The notes below the pieces were generated by a model that worked only from the letters and a program-made list of their open reading frames with translations, made no database searches and was not told where the DNA came from. A DNA stretch of 64,000 bases, taken from assembly GCA_026004775.1 (NCBI GenBank), contig BPJU01000017.1, positions 62,001 through 126,000 on the forward strand, written 5' to 3'. Positions 1-8,772 of the stretch are shown one piece after another (the stretch's first letter is position 1; every line of letters begins with the position of its first letter). This stretch comes from Pirellulaceae bacterium (GTDB lineage: Bacteria; Planctomycetota; Planctomycetia; Pirellulales; Pirellulaceae). A program made the position numbers and the translations under genes.

Positions 1-174
1 CAACTCACCCCGGGTATGCGCATCGAGTACCGAGCATCGGGAGGGCCCATCGCCGGGACGGTAAAGATGCAGGGAGCCAAGGTGCTGCTGGACTTGGAAG
101 ATGGAACGGAGATCGAGACGACGGCGGAGATTCTGCGTGAAGCGTTAGCTGCCGGACTGGTTAACCCTGCCTAA
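1..174 (+). CDS. 3' end of an unidentified protein gene (partial)
   Basis: The open frame runs from the first base to a TAA at 172-174, giving the last 57 residues of a protein whose start lies outside the window. The tail is a short beta-rich stretch (a KMQGAKVLLDLEDGTEIET segment) followed by a helix and ends GLVNPA. I do not recognise a family. The next gene starts only 8 bases downstream on the same strand, so the two may be co-transcribed. Confidence 0.6.
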   Translation, partial: QLTPGMRIEYRASGGPIAGTVKMQGAKVLLDLEDGTEIETTAEILREALAAGLVNPA

Positions 175-182
175 GTCGGTCG

Positions 183-506
183 ATGCCCGAGACGCCACCG
201 AAAGCCGTATTCGAGCACCAGCCGGGTGACCTGGAAGCGTCGCTCAATTTTCTGAAGCGGACGCACGCCGAATTGCGTACTTTGCGGCGGGTGCGGCTGT
301 GGCAGAACCGCCTTCAGGTTTTCGACGTCAACGGCGACTATTTCGAACTGCGAGGTGTGGGGTATCCGGACGCCGAGATTGTACCGCTGTTGCGGATGGT
401 CTACGCCGCTTTTGATCCGCAGACGATCCACGAGCCGACCAGCGATCCTTACAAAGAGCTGTTGACCGGCAGGCGGCATCCATGGGCTGAAGACCGCGTC
501 ATGTAA
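183..506 (+). CDS. Hypothetical protein, 107 aa
   Basis: A 107-residue soluble protein with no signal peptide, membrane segment or cysteines. It begins 8 bases after the preceding stop codon and its stop lies about 20 bases from the end of the convergent helicase gene, so the frame fits neatly between two genes. The sequence alternates charged helical stretches (DLEASLNFLKRTHAELRTL) with a beta-type segment (RLQVFDVNGDYFELRGVGY). I do not recognise the family. It is probably genuine because of the tight spacing, but no function can be given. Confidence 0.5.
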   Translation: MPETPPKAVFEHQPGDLEASLNFLKRTHAELRTLRRVRLWQNRLQVFDVNGDYFELRGVGYPDAEIVPLLRMVYAAFDPQTIHEPTSDPYKELLTGRRHPWAEDRVM

Positions 507-526
507 GCCGATCCAGCCGTGCCCGG

Positions 527-1822
527 CTACAACGCCCTGCGGTAACGGCGTTTTGTACGAGAGCTTCCTGGTGGAGGCGGCGGAGGGCCCTCCGGTACGG
601 GTAGCGTCGAGGCCACGTAGTCCTCCAGCGTCTGGCGCTGGAGTTTCTGCCCGATCCGCTCCTCGATTTCCGCCAGAAGATGTCCTTCGAACGGCGTGAC
701 AAACGTGTAAGCCACTCCGGATCGCCCCATACGTCCCGTGCGCCCCACTCGATGCACGTAGTCATCGCAGAACTCGGGGATATCGTAGTTGATGATGTGC
801 GAAACTCCCGTCACATCGATTCCCCGCCCCACGATGTCCGTCGCCACCAGATAACGAATCTTGCCCTGTCGAAACCCCATCATCACCCGCTCGCGTTTGG
901 CCTGCGGCATGTCTCCTTGAAGCATCCCCACTCCGGCGCTGTGCCGTTTCAGTTGGTGGTAAAGCACGTCGGCCCGCCTGCGGGTGCGGCAAAAGATGAT
1001 CGCTTGTCGAGGCTCTTCCCGGTCGAGCAGCCGTAGCAGCAATCCCAATTTCCGCTCGGCATCTACGATGAAATAATATTGTGCGATCGTCGAAACGGTC
1101 AGTTCGGGGGGTGAGCAGTCCAAGAACACCGGATCGCGCATGTAGGTGGCGGCTAGGCGGCGAATGTCGCCCGGAACTGTAGCACTCAGCAGGATCGTCT
1201 GCCGCTCTTTAGGACATTCTTCCAGAATGCGCTCGATATCGGGGCGAAATCCGATATCGAGCATCCGGTCGGCTTCGTCCAAAACCACCCACTGAACCTG
1301 GCCCAGCTTCAGCGTTCCTCGCCCCAAATGGTCCAGAATCCGTCCTGGGGTACCCACCGCAACGTGTGCTCCTCGGCGCAACGTATCGATCTGCCGGCCG
1401 ATCGGCTGTCCGCCATAAAGCAGGGCCACGCGCACGGCCAAACCGGCAGCCAGTTTTTTGATTTCGTCGGCTACCTGGCGAGCCAGTTCACGAGTCGGCA
1501 CGAGGATCAACGTCGATGGGCGTCCGAGGCGCGCCTGCTGCCGCAGGGCTTCTAGAATAGGAATGACGAAAGCAGCGGTTTTTCCTGTCCCCGTGGGAGC
1601 TTGTCCCAGGCAATCACGGCCCTGTAGGGCCACCGGAATAAGACTGGCCTGGATGGGGGTGGGATGAAGGTATCCGGCTTTTTCCAGCGCCGCCAACATT
1701 CCTTCGGATACGCCCAGTTCCGCAAAACCGCTGTCCGAGCGGCGGCTTGGTGTTGCTGGTTTGGCAGGTTTCTTGGGCGAATCCGAACCGCCCGAACGTG
1801 ATTTCTTCAAGGGAAGCTCCAT
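527..1822 (-). CDS. DEAD-box ATP-dependent RNA helicase
   Basis: A 431-residue superfamily 2 RNA helicase that would unwind RNA duplexes using ATP, in roles such as ribosome assembly or mRNA turnover. The motifs appear in order: Q motif (F33 to PTPIQ, 54-58), Walker A APTGTGKT (75-82), PTRELA (109-114), TPGR (158-161), DEAD (182-185), SAT (213-215), then RGIDV and HRVGRTGR in the second RecA domain. The N-terminus is a basic linker and the C-terminus is a short proline run followed by arginine/lysine residues. It is RhlE-like in layout, but the subfamily cannot be fixed by eye. It is transcribed toward the 107-aa gene and away from the H1-like gene. Confidence 0.95.
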   Translation of the reverse strand: MELPLKKSRSGGSDSPKKPAKPATPSRRSDSGFAELGVSEGMLAALEKAGYLHPTPIQASLIPVALQGRDCLGQAPTGTGKTAAFVIPILEALRQQARLGRPSTLILVPTRELARQVADEIKKLAAGLAVRVALLYGGQPIGRQIDTLRRGAHVAVGTPGRILDHLGRGTLKLGQVQWVVLDEADRMLDIGFRPDIERILEECPKERQTILLSATVPGDIRRLAATYMRDPVFLDCSPPELTVSTIAQYYFIVDAERKLGLLLRLLDREEPRQAIIFCRTRRRADVLYHQLKRHSAGVGMLQGDMPQAKRERVMMGFRQGKIRYLVATDIVGRGIDVTGVSHIINYDIPEFCDDYVHRVGRTGRMGRSGVAYTFVTPFEGHLLAEIEERIGQKLQRQTLEDYVASTLPVPEGPPPPPPGSSRTKRRYRRAL

Positions 1823-1933
1823 AGCTCAACGGACACAAGTCAGTCTTGAATCCACAAAAACGCAGGGGGCAGGCTGTTTGACTGAGGGTTTCATTCGGTT
1901 GCTGCCATCAGTGAAAAGCATAACCAACAAAAT

Positions 1934-1961
1934 AGGCCGGGCAACTCGAGATGCCCGGCCT
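1934..1961 (-). terminator. Intrinsic terminator for the H1-like gene
   Basis: A perfect 10-bp inverted repeat (AGGCCGGGCA / TGCCCGGCCT) with an 8-base loop. On the minus strand it is followed by ATTTTGTT, and it sits about 50 bases after the stop codon of the H1-like gene. It may also act weakly on the plus strand, where TTTCTC follows. Confidence 0.75.
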
Positions 1962-2014
1962 TTCTCGTCGTGACCATCACTCCGCGGCCATCACGGAGCT
2001 GGGGCAGGTAGCCA

Positions 2015-2203
2015 CTAGCCACCTGTGGGCGTGGTCGGCTGGGCAGCCGGCTGGGCGCTCGAGCGACGCGTGGTCCGCGACGCCGTACGGCTCTTGGTGC
2101 CCTTTGCCGCCTTGGCAGGTTTCGCCTTGGCCGACCGAGTCGCCTTGGTCTTCGTGGTGGCCTTCTTGACCGACTTGCTGGCAGCTTTCTTCGTTCCTGC
2201 CAT
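2015..2203 (-). CDS. Lysine/alanine-rich histone H1-like DNA-binding protein
   Basis: A 62-residue, very basic protein made almost entirely of K, A, T, S and R with KKATTKTK, KAKPAKAAKG and TRRSS segments, like the C-terminal tail of histone H1 and the bacterial Hc1/AlgP-type nucleoid proteins. It probably binds DNA or RNA electrostatically and is likely disordered. The start is set at ATG 2203 because AAGGAG lies 7 bases upstream; an upstream in-frame start at 2221 lacks such a site. A strong hairpin terminator follows, so the gene is a monocistronic unit. Confidence 0.75.
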   Translation of the reverse strand: MAGTKKAASKSVKKATTKTKATRSAKAKPAKAAKGTKSRTASRTTRRSSAQPAAQPTTPTGG

Positions 2204-2380
2204 CCCTTGGCTCCTTACCAATCGAGCGCTTCCTTAGCATCACTGGCACCGGTCCGCTTACGGGAAGCGCTCTTACCGAGCGGACCATCACGATCAGCTT
2301 TCTCGCTCTCTGCCGCCTGCGCGGCTGTAAATCCGCCTCGGGACTGCTTGCCTGCGCGTCACAATTGTTATTGCTATATA

Positions 2381-2410
2381 ATTCAATTCTGATTGCCTAT
2401 CTTTCGTCAA
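2381..2410 (-). promoter_or_regulatory. Possible sigma-70-type promoter for the H1-like gene
   Basis: On the minus strand TTGACG (2410-2405) and TTGAAT (2386-2381) are separated by 18 bases in an AT-rich patch about 180 bases upstream of the H1-like start codon. The rest of the 2204-2597 gap is AT-rich (2360-2450) and holds no gene. The -10 match is only four of six. Confidence 0.3.
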
Positions 2411-2597
2411 GTGTTTTTTTGTTACTTAAGCAAAAATTTTTCAACTCGGCCGAGTGCGGCGACTCTTCTAACCGTGGCAGGCGGGAGCGAATTGCCCGAA
2501 CGCCTTCTGTCCGGCAGGTGGGTGTCAGACCTATACTGAAAGATGCGGCAGGAAGCGGGGACGGGCTGTACCAGTGGGGCGTGACGGGACGGTGGTG

Positions 2598-4151
2598 ATG
2601 TTCCAGACATGGCAAATGGCGTATCGCGTAGGGGCATCGCGGTTGGATGAGGAGCTGGCCGAGAAACTTCTGTTGGCCGACAACGATTCGTGGCGCGAGC
2701 TATTGCAGTGGGTACAGCACCACCCTCCGTCCCACCGCGACCAGGCATCGCTGCTGGAACAGACTGTGATCCAGGCTTGTCAGGTGACGGAGGATCCTCG
2801 ACGCGGTCAGGCCTTCGCGGAACTGGTGGAGGCTATTGCCGCCTGCTACCGCGCGTTGCACCAAAAATGGGCGGCCAATTACTTGTGGCTGTTGTGGCTG
2901 GCGAAGATCGCTACCCCGGAGGTTGTGGATCGGCTGGTCGACCTGTGGCTGGAACTGCCGCCGGACCACTCGCTCCACGTGGCTCTTGTCTTTCGACCGC
3001 TGCTTGAGCCGAAGCGGCGGGAGGCTCTGCTCAGGCTGTTCCCGCGAATCCTCACCGGCATCGGACATCTGCCGTCGGCGGCTGTGATCCTGGACCTTTC
3101 CAATTATGTTTTTCGCAAGAAGCTGGTCCCGCAGCATCCGGCATTCGATCGCCGCCAGGAATTGGGGAACATACTGGGGCATCTGGCACGCCACCTGGAG
3201 TACTTGGACGAGCGGGGTATGGAAAATATGTCCCGCGACCAGAGGCGCAAGCTGGTTGACGATTGTGTCAGTCTGGGAGTCGCCCTTTGCCACGCCTTGT
3301 CCTTGATGGGGGATCGCCAGTTGGCCGGCAAGCTCTATCCGGTGCTGGAACTGCGGCATCGCCGTTTGCGACTTGAAGCAGCCTATGCTCTAGCGACGTT
3401 GGGCGAGGAAGCTGGGAGGCAGGCACTGATCCAACTGGCGGCCGATCCGGGCGCGCGGCTCCGAGCTTTGGCCTATGCCGATGAACTGGATTTGCTCGAC
3501 CAAATCCCCGAGGAGCTGCGCACCGATTCGGCTCGTGCCGAAGCCGAACTGGCCAGTTTTCTCGCGGAGCCGACACAGATGGGATTGGCACCCCATGAGC
3601 TGCAACTGATCTGCCATCGGAGGCTTTATTGGCCCGGCTACGCCGAACCGGTGGACTGCTGGTTGTTTCGCTTCACCTACCATCTGACGCAGGGCGACTA
3701 CACGAACATCGGGATGGTGGGGCCGGTTACCCACGCCTTCGCCGCTGATTTGACGCGGTTCGACCCGGACGATCTTTTCGCCATTTTTGCCGGATGGCAC
3801 GTGGAGCATGACGAGATTTATCAGACTGAGGTGGCGAAACTTTCTGAGCCGTCGCGACACGTGATGGAACGTCTTGCGGGCCGCCTGGCCCAAGAGGGCC
3901 ACGAGCAGGTTGAACCGCTGAGGATGGGATTTTTTTTCGGTGAGCGCGTGCTGCTGGCCAGAAGCGTGTGCGGGGGACAGGCGGGCCTGGCACTGGCCGA
4001 CTCGGACCAAGTCCACTGGTGGCCAACCTCGATGGGTCGGGGCGCCTTTGGGCCTGACGAAGCCTTTGCATGGTATGCAGGGCGCAAACTCCTGGCCGTT
4101 TTCAACTCGCCGGCTACCTCCCAGGCCGACCACCAGACGGAAACCGCTTAG
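2598..4151 (+). CDS. Unknown large helical protein, HEAT-like middle part
   Basis: A protein of about 517 residues, mostly helical, without signal peptide or membrane segment. Residues around 215-300 (alternating short amphipathic helices such as RHRRLRLEAAYALATLGEEAGRQ) look like HEAT-type repeats, and the C-terminal third is richer in aromatic residues (YWPGYAEPVDCWLFRFTYH). I do not recognise the family. The start is uncertain: ATG 2598 is used, but in-frame GTG codons exist at 2574, 2592 and 2595 and none has a clear ribosome-binding site. It is convergent with the aminotransferase gene, whose stop lies 1 base away, leaving no room for a terminator. Confidence 0.6.
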   Translation: MFQTWQMAYRVGASRLDEELAEKLLLADNDSWRELLQWVQHHPPSHRDQASLLEQTVIQACQVTEDPRRGQAFAELVEAIAACYRALHQKWAANYLWLLWLAKIATPEVVDRLVDLWLELPPDHSLHVALVFRPLLEPKRREALLRLFPRILTGIGHLPSAAVILDLSNYVFRKKLVPQHPAFDRRQELGNILGHLARHLEYLDERGMENMSRDQRRKLVDDCVSLGVALCHALSLMGDRQLAGKLYPVLELRHRRLRLEAAYALATLGEEAGRQALIQLAADPGARLRALAYADELDLLDQIPEELRTDSARAEAELASFLAEPTQMGLAPHELQLICHRRLYWPGYAEPVDCWLFRFTYHLTQGDYTNIGMVGPVTHAFAADLTRFDPDDLFAIFAGWHVEHDEIYQTEVAKLSEPSRHVMERLAGRLAQEGHEQVEPLRMGFFFGERVLLARSVCGGQAGLALADSDQVHWWPTSMGRGAFGPDEAFAWYAGRKLLAVFNSPATSQADHQTETA

Positions 4152-4152
4152 C

Positions 4153-5340
4153 TCAGTTTTCCAATACCGCGGCAATAGCGGTGCATAACCGATCCATGGT
4201 CGCTGTCCGCATGCCGGCCACGTTGATCCGGCCGCTGCCGACGATGTAGATGCCGTATTCGGTTCGAAGTCGTTCGACCGCCGCCAGGGAAAGACCCGAA
4301 TAGGAAAACATACCGCGTTGTCGCAACAAGAACGAAAAATCCTTGGTGACGCCTTTGGCCGCCAATGTCGCTACAAACAGTTCCCGCATCCGCTGAATGC
4401 GCTCGCGCATCTGCTCGACTTCCCTCTCCCAAATCTGCGTCAGCTCCTCGTCGGCCAGCACCGTCGCCACAATGGCTCCGCCATGCTTGGGAGGATTGGA
4501 ATAGTTGGATCGGATGACCGCTTTCACTTGACTTACCGCAGCTTGGACGGCCTCAGACGTTTGGGCGACCAGCGTCAATGCCCCCACACGTTCGGCATAC
4601 AATCCAAAGTTTTTGGAAAACGAACTGGCGATCAGTATTTCCAATCCGGCCCGCACCAATTCACGGATCCCGGTAGCGTCCTCGACCAACCCTTCGGCGA
4701 AACCCTGGTACGCAAAATCCACCAGTGGCAAAAGCGATCGCTCTCTGAGCCGTTCGGCCAGAACACGCCACTGACCCGGTTCCAGATCCAGCCCCGTCGG
4801 GTTGTGGCAACAGGCGTGCAAGCAGACCACGTCGCCCGGCCGCGCTCGATCAAGCGAACAGACAAGGCCGTCAAAGTCCAGCATCACGCCGGTCGGATCG
4901 GCATACGTGTAGTAGCGTACCTCCAGGCCGGCCGCCTGAAATACGTTTGGATGGTTGGCCCAGGTGGGCTCACTGCACCAAATCCGGGCGTCCGGAAAAT
5001 GCCGGCGGATAAGTTCCGCAGCCACCCGCAGGGCGGCCGTCCCGCCCGGAGTCTGCACGGTGGCGGTCAATTCGACCGGTACGATGTGCCCCAGAACGAG
5101 CCGAGGGACAAGCTGCCGAAAGGAGGCCAATCCGTCGATTGCCAGATAGCTTTTCGTTTCTTCTCCTTCGAGCAATCGCCTCTGGGCCCGTTTGACGCAC
5201 TCCAACACGGGCGTGCGCCCCTCCTCGTCCTGATAGACCCCCACGGAAAGATTGATCTTGTCGGGCCGGGGGTCTCGAGCGAAAGCTTCCGAAAGTCCCA
5301 AAATCGGGTCGGCCGGAGCCGGGGGCAGTCGTTCCAACAT
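4153..5340 (-). CDS. Aspartate/aromatic aminotransferase, class I fold
   Basis: A 395-residue PLP enzyme resembling AspC/TyrB, which swaps the amino group between aspartate (or aromatic amino acids) and 2-oxoglutarate. Recognisable residues are LSVGVYQDEEG near the N-terminus (substrate-side loop), N180 in HNPTG, D208 and Y211 in the PLP pocket, the Schiff-base lysine K243 in SSFSKNFGLY, R251, and R371 in GRINVAGM for the substrate carboxylate. Length and motif order match the AspC family. It stands alone between the unknown helical protein and a 330-base gap. Substrate preference between aspartate and aromatic amino acids is not visible. Confidence 0.93.
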   Translation of the reverse strand: MLERLPPAPADPILGLSEAFARDPRPDKINLSVGVYQDEEGRTPVLECVKRAQRRLLEGEETKSYLAIDGLASFRQLVPRLVLGHIVPVELTATVQTPGGTAALRVAAELIRRHFPDARIWCSEPTWANHPNVFQAAGLEVRYYTYADPTGVMLDFDGLVCSLDRARPGDVVCLHACCHNPTGLDLEPGQWRVLAERLRERSLLPLVDFAYQGFAEGLVEDATGIRELVRAGLEILIASSFSKNFGLYAERVGALTLVAQTSEAVQAAVSQVKAVIRSNYSNPPKHGGAIVATVLADEELTQIWEREVEQMRERIQRMRELFVATLAAKGVTKDFSFLLRQRGMFSYSGLSLAAVERLRTEYGIYIVGSGRINVAGMRTATMDRLCTAIAAVLEN

Positions 5341-5669
5341 GGCGCATTCGGGTAAGAAAGTGATCTCGATTCCGCTGCTTGACGCTTGCCAAGCTTCCGT
5401 GCAACAATCATCCTAACGATCAGGTCTGGGTCCTGACAGCCCACCTTCGCCCGACCTAGCAGTGGTGAGAGCTGCGGTCCCGATAGCTGGTGCCGGCGCG
5501 GGACAGCAGCCTCAGGCATGCGTTGATCCGCCGCAAGCCTGACTCCAGGCCTCGCCGGGAATGGACCCAACCATAAACGGTTTTTTAGCTATAGTACAGA
5601 ATGAGGCGGGCAGTCTGACGGAAGGGACTGGACGCTGGTGGTCTTCCAAAGGGGATTGGCCGGTCAGGC
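5341..5669. other. Intergenic region between divergent genes
   Basis: This stretch separates the divergent aminotransferase and inositol-phosphate synthase genes and presumably carries both promoters. I see no gene, RNA or repeat in it, only a short AT-rich patch at about 5575-5600 (TTTTTTAGCTATAGTACAG) that could include the promoter of the downstream gene. Confidence 0.4.
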
Positions 5670-6896
5670 ATGAGCGACACGCGCATCGGCATCTGGTTGA
5701 TTGGGGCTCGCGGCGGGGTCGCCACCACGACGATCCTAGGCCTGTTGGGGCTGGCCAAACAGAAGATCCCCGCCATTGGACTTGTCAGTGAACTGGCTTT
5801 ATTTAACGACTTGGCGCTGGCTTCTTGGGATCGTTTTGTCGTGGGAGGCCATGAAATCCGCCGCAGTTCCTTGTATGACGAGGCGAAGAAACTGTTTCAG
5901 AGCAGCCACGTGTTGGATCCCGAACTGATCGAAAACTGCCGTGATGATCTGGCCAAAATCGACGAGTGCATCCGGCCCGGAATACTGTTCAACAGTGGCT
6001 CGACCATCGAACAGTTGGCCCAGGAAGGGCAGGCTCATTGCCCGCCGGCGCCCCGAGCCGCCGTCGAGCAGCTAGTCGAGGATCTGGCGGCTTTTCGCCG
6101 GGACCATCAGTTGCACCACGTGGTCGTCGTCAACGTCGCTTCGACCGAACCGCCCGTCGATGAACGGACGATTCCCGGCACTTGGGATGAATTGAGCAGG
6201 CAATTGGACCAGGCAGGGCAATGTCCGCTTCGAGCCAGCTCGTTGTATGCCATCGCGGCATTCGAAGCCGGCTGTAGCTATGTCAATTTCACCCCATCGC
6301 TTGGTTCGGCTGCCGAGGCACTTTGCCAGTTGGCACTCCGTCGCGGACAGTGCCATGCCGGTCGTGACGGCAAAACGGGTGAAACGCTGTTGAAGAGTGT
6401 ACTGGCACCCATGTTCGCCCACCGGAATTTGGAAGTAATGAGTTGGGTTGGGCACAATATTTTCGGCAACATGGACGGGTTGGTGCTCGACAACCCGGAA
6501 AACAAACAGAGCAAAGTAGTGAGCAAAGACCGTTTGCTTCGAGAAATTCTGGGATACGCACCGCAGACGTTGGTTTCCATCGAGTACATCCAAAGCTTGG
6601 GGGATTGGAAAACCGCATGGGACCACATCCATTTTCGCGGTTTTTTGGGAACTCCCATGGTGTTGCAGTTCATCTGGCAGGGATGCGACTCGATCCTGGC
6701 CGCTCCCCTGGTATTGGATTTGGTACGGTTTACGGAACGGGCTGCCCGGCGAGGGGAAACGGGCGTACTTACCTGGCTGGCCAGTTTCTTCAAGAGCCCG
6801 ATGGGTGTGGCTGAGTTCGATTTCCACCGCCAATTTCAAATGCTGGAGGCGTGGGCCACCGCGGTGCGCCAGGAAACTCCGTCGGCATGCCGCTAG
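5670..6896 (+). CDS. Myo-inositol-1-phosphate synthase
   Basis: A 408-residue NAD-dependent synthase that converts glucose-6-phosphate to myo-inositol-3-phosphate, the first step toward inositol lipids and inositol-derived solutes. Visible landmarks are the N-terminal dinucleotide-binding loop GARGGVATT (12-20), a Ser/Thr-rich segment (NSGSTIEQL), the active-site stretch DGKTGETLLKSVLAPMF, the signature SWVGHNIFGNMDGLVL, and NKQSKV with nearby lysines. Length fits the shorter bacterial/archaeal form rather than the 500-residue eukaryotic form. The gene is isolated on the plus strand, with no phosphatase or lipid synthase next to it. Confidence 0.9.
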   Translation: MSDTRIGIWLIGARGGVATTTILGLLGLAKQKIPAIGLVSELALFNDLALASWDRFVVGGHEIRRSSLYDEAKKLFQSSHVLDPELIENCRDDLAKIDECIRPGILFNSGSTIEQLAQEGQAHCPPAPRAAVEQLVEDLAAFRRDHQLHHVVVVNVASTEPPVDERTIPGTWDELSRQLDQAGQCPLRASSLYAIAAFEAGCSYVNFTPSLGSAAEALCQLALRRGQCHAGRDGKTGETLLKSVLAPMFAHRNLEVMSWVGHNIFGNMDGLVLDNPENKQSKVVSKDRLLREILGYAPQTLVSIEYIQSLGDWKTAWDHIHFRGFLGTPMVLQFIWQGCDSILAAPLVLDLVRFTERAARRGETGVLTWLASFFKSPMGVAEFDFHRQFQMLEAWATAVRQETPSACR

Positions 6897-6961
6897 CCCA
6901 ACGTGGGAAAATCGCCGCAAAGTGGCCGGTTTTTACGCCACGATTTTCATGCCGCAAGCAA

Positions 6962-7636
6962 CTACTGGTCGTCGAATATACCAGCGCCGAAATCATCGTT
7001 TCTGCGTGGCGGATTGGCGGGTGGTGAGGGCGGAGGTGTCGGCGGGGGCGCCGGGCGCGGGCCCGAAGCGGGTGGCTGTTGAGAAGGTGCTTGGCCGCGA
7101 CGCGGTCGGCGGCTGGCTCGACGCGTCTGCCGGCCCATGTGGGGCGGTGGCACGCGAGCTCCCGGCATGTCCCGGCGACCCAAGTCATCCTCCGGTCCCG
7201 CGTCGATTGCCGGAGCAATATCGCCATAGGCTTCATCGTATCGTGATACATACCCCGGCTGGCGCGCCCGGATTTTCTCGTTCTCGAACTCCTCGATCAC
7301 CCGCCGCTGGATCATCTCGCGGCATTCCGCATTGATCGGGTGAGCGATGTCGGCGTACAGGCGCGGGCGTCCGTCAGCATCACGAGGTACCGGAGGCGAT
7401 TGCAAGGCAGTGCCGCATTGGTTGCAGTAACAAGCTTTCAACGGATTTTTCTGGCCACATTCAGGGCAATGGAACGTCAGTTTGCGGCTGGGCATCGCCA
7501 CAAACGGCCCGTTGTCGCCCAATATGATTTTCAGATCGCGTACGACGAAACAGTTATCGAACGTGATCGAACAAAAGGCCTGTAGCCGATCATCCGTGCT
7601 CTCCATCAACTTGATGCGCACCTCGGTGATTTCCAT
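6962..7636 (-). CDS. spoVG: SpoVG with inserted zinc ribbon and proline-rich tail
   Basis: A 224-residue protein. Residues 1-50 ([13 protein letters not shown]..., [10 protein letters not shown]) match the first half of SpoVG, a small nucleic-acid-binding regulator. A four-to-five-cysteine zinc ribbon (CPECGQ ... CYCNQCG) is then inserted, after which the SpoVG fold resumes ([25 protein letters not shown]). Ordinary SpoVG is under 100 residues. The last 90 residues are arginine- then proline-rich and end in the acidic tip [17 protein letters not shown] lies 7 bases upstream of the start codon. The first 47 bases overlap the end of ispE, the same neighbour pairing seen in Firmicutes, so translation is probably coupled. 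Confidence 0.85.
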   Translation of the reverse strand: MEITEVRIKLMESTDDRLQAFCSITFDNCFVVRDLKIILGDNGPFVAMPSRKLTFHCPECGQKNPLKACYCNQCGTALQSPPVPRDADGRPRLYADIAHPINAECREMIQRRVIEEFENEKIRARQPGYVSRYDEAYGDIAPAIDAGPEDDLGRRDMPGARVPPPHMGRQTRRASRRPRRGQAPSQQPPASGPRPAPPPTPPPSPPANPPRRNDDFGAGIFDDQ

Positions 7637-8618
7637 GGCAATCTCCTTGCGGCGTCCCGCCCGTTCCGAGGCTCCCCCGCGCCACGGTCGTCACGTGGTA
7701 GACGGCCCCTATGCCCATCGAGCGTAACCACGCTGCGGCACGTCGAGCATGCCGGGCATGGCGGCACAGCCCGAAAAAGCTGCTGCCGCTACCGGTCATT
7801 TGGAAGCCCAGAAACCCGCATCTGGCCAGCAGCTTTTCCAGCCGCGCTATCCAGGGATTGATCTGTCGGGCCGCCTCCTGCAACCGATTAAACAACGTCT
7901 TGCCCAATTGGACGGGATCTCCCGAACAAAACGCTTCGAGCGTCGGCTGAATACTCCGCGGCTGGCTGGGCAGGCGGCACCGCCGATAGACCTCCGCGGT
8001 CGACAGGCCCACCACAGGCCGCACAACGACGAAGTGATAAAGCGGCACCGGTCGGACCGGCTGGAGCTTTTCGCCACGTCCGGTGGCCAGAGCTGCTGGA
8101 CCATTCACGAAAAATGCTACGTCGCTGCCCAAGGCCGCCGCCGCTTCGAACAGCCGCTCGTGGGAAAGTTCGGTCCGCAGATACGCAGCAGCTTTCAACA
8201 CGGCTGCCGCATCCGAAGAGGCCCCCCCAAAACCGGCCAAGCTGGGGATTCGTTTCCATAGCCAGATTCGCACTCCCTGCATCCCGGCCGACTGCCCCAC
8301 AGCCCATTGGGCTGCCCGATAGGCCAGATTCTGCTGGCCCTCGGGAAGCTCTTCCCACACGGACGCTGCCGGCTCCCGAGCCGCCTTCTTCATCGCCCGC
8401 CTGCCAGTCGACCAATCACATACAAGCTGGCACGTCCCGCCCGCCTCCGGGCTAACTACTACCGTATCGTAGAGCGAGACAGTTACCATGAGCGTCAGTA
8501 ATTCGTGGTAACCGTCTCGACGCTTGGCCGTTATTTCCAGAAATAAATTGAGTTTGCCGGGAGCCTGAAGCCGCACCGACGGCAGCCAAGTAGGCTTCGG
8601 CAAGCCGACTGTGCTCAT
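7590..8618 (-). CDS. ispE: 4-diphosphocytidyl-2-C-methyl-D-erythritol kinase
   Basis: A 342-residue GHMP kinase that phosphorylates CDP-methylerythritol in the MEP pathway for isoprenoid precursors. The N-terminal [11 protein letters not shown] strand-loop, the ATP loop [15 protein letters not shown] and the late GSDVAFF and [11 protein letters not shown] segments are typical of IspE. It is slightly longer than most IspE because of an internal segment after residue 60 and a C-terminal extension ([15 protein letters not shown]...) that reads through the start of spoVG in another frame. The ispE-spoVG order recalls the Bacillus arrangement. Confidence 0.93.
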   Translation of the reverse strand: MSTVGLPKPTWLPSVRLQAPGKLNLFLEITAKRRDGYHELLTLMVTVSLYDTVVVSPEAGGTCQLVCDWSTGRRAMKKAAREPAASVWEELPEGQQNLAYRAAQWAVGQSAGMQGVRIWLWKRIPSLAGFGGASSDAAAVLKAAAYLRTELSHERLFEAAAALGSDVAFFVNGPAALATGRGEKLQPVRPVPLYHFVVVRPVVGLSTAEVYRRCRLPSQPRSIQPTLEAFCSGDPVQLGKTLFNRLQEAARQINPWIARLEKLLARCGFLGFQMTGSGSSFFGLCRHARHARRAAAWLRSMGIGAVYHVTTVARGSLGTGGTPQGDCHGNHRGAHQVDGEHG

Positions 8619-8772
8619 TACCCAGATTCTACCGGTTGCGTACCTTTGGTCAACGTTTCTTTGCCGAACCTTTGGCGGTTTCGACCAACCCGGCAGTGGG
8701 TGGTCGTTATGGGATAACGCGCCGGCCGGCTGTGCAGATGACCACCACCTTGTTCAGCCAACCACCGCGGCC

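Noticed and set aside
4318-5355. A 345-codon frame antisense to the aminotransferase
   Set aside because: The minus strand encodes a complete PLP enzyme with all catalytic residues; the antisense product has no features.
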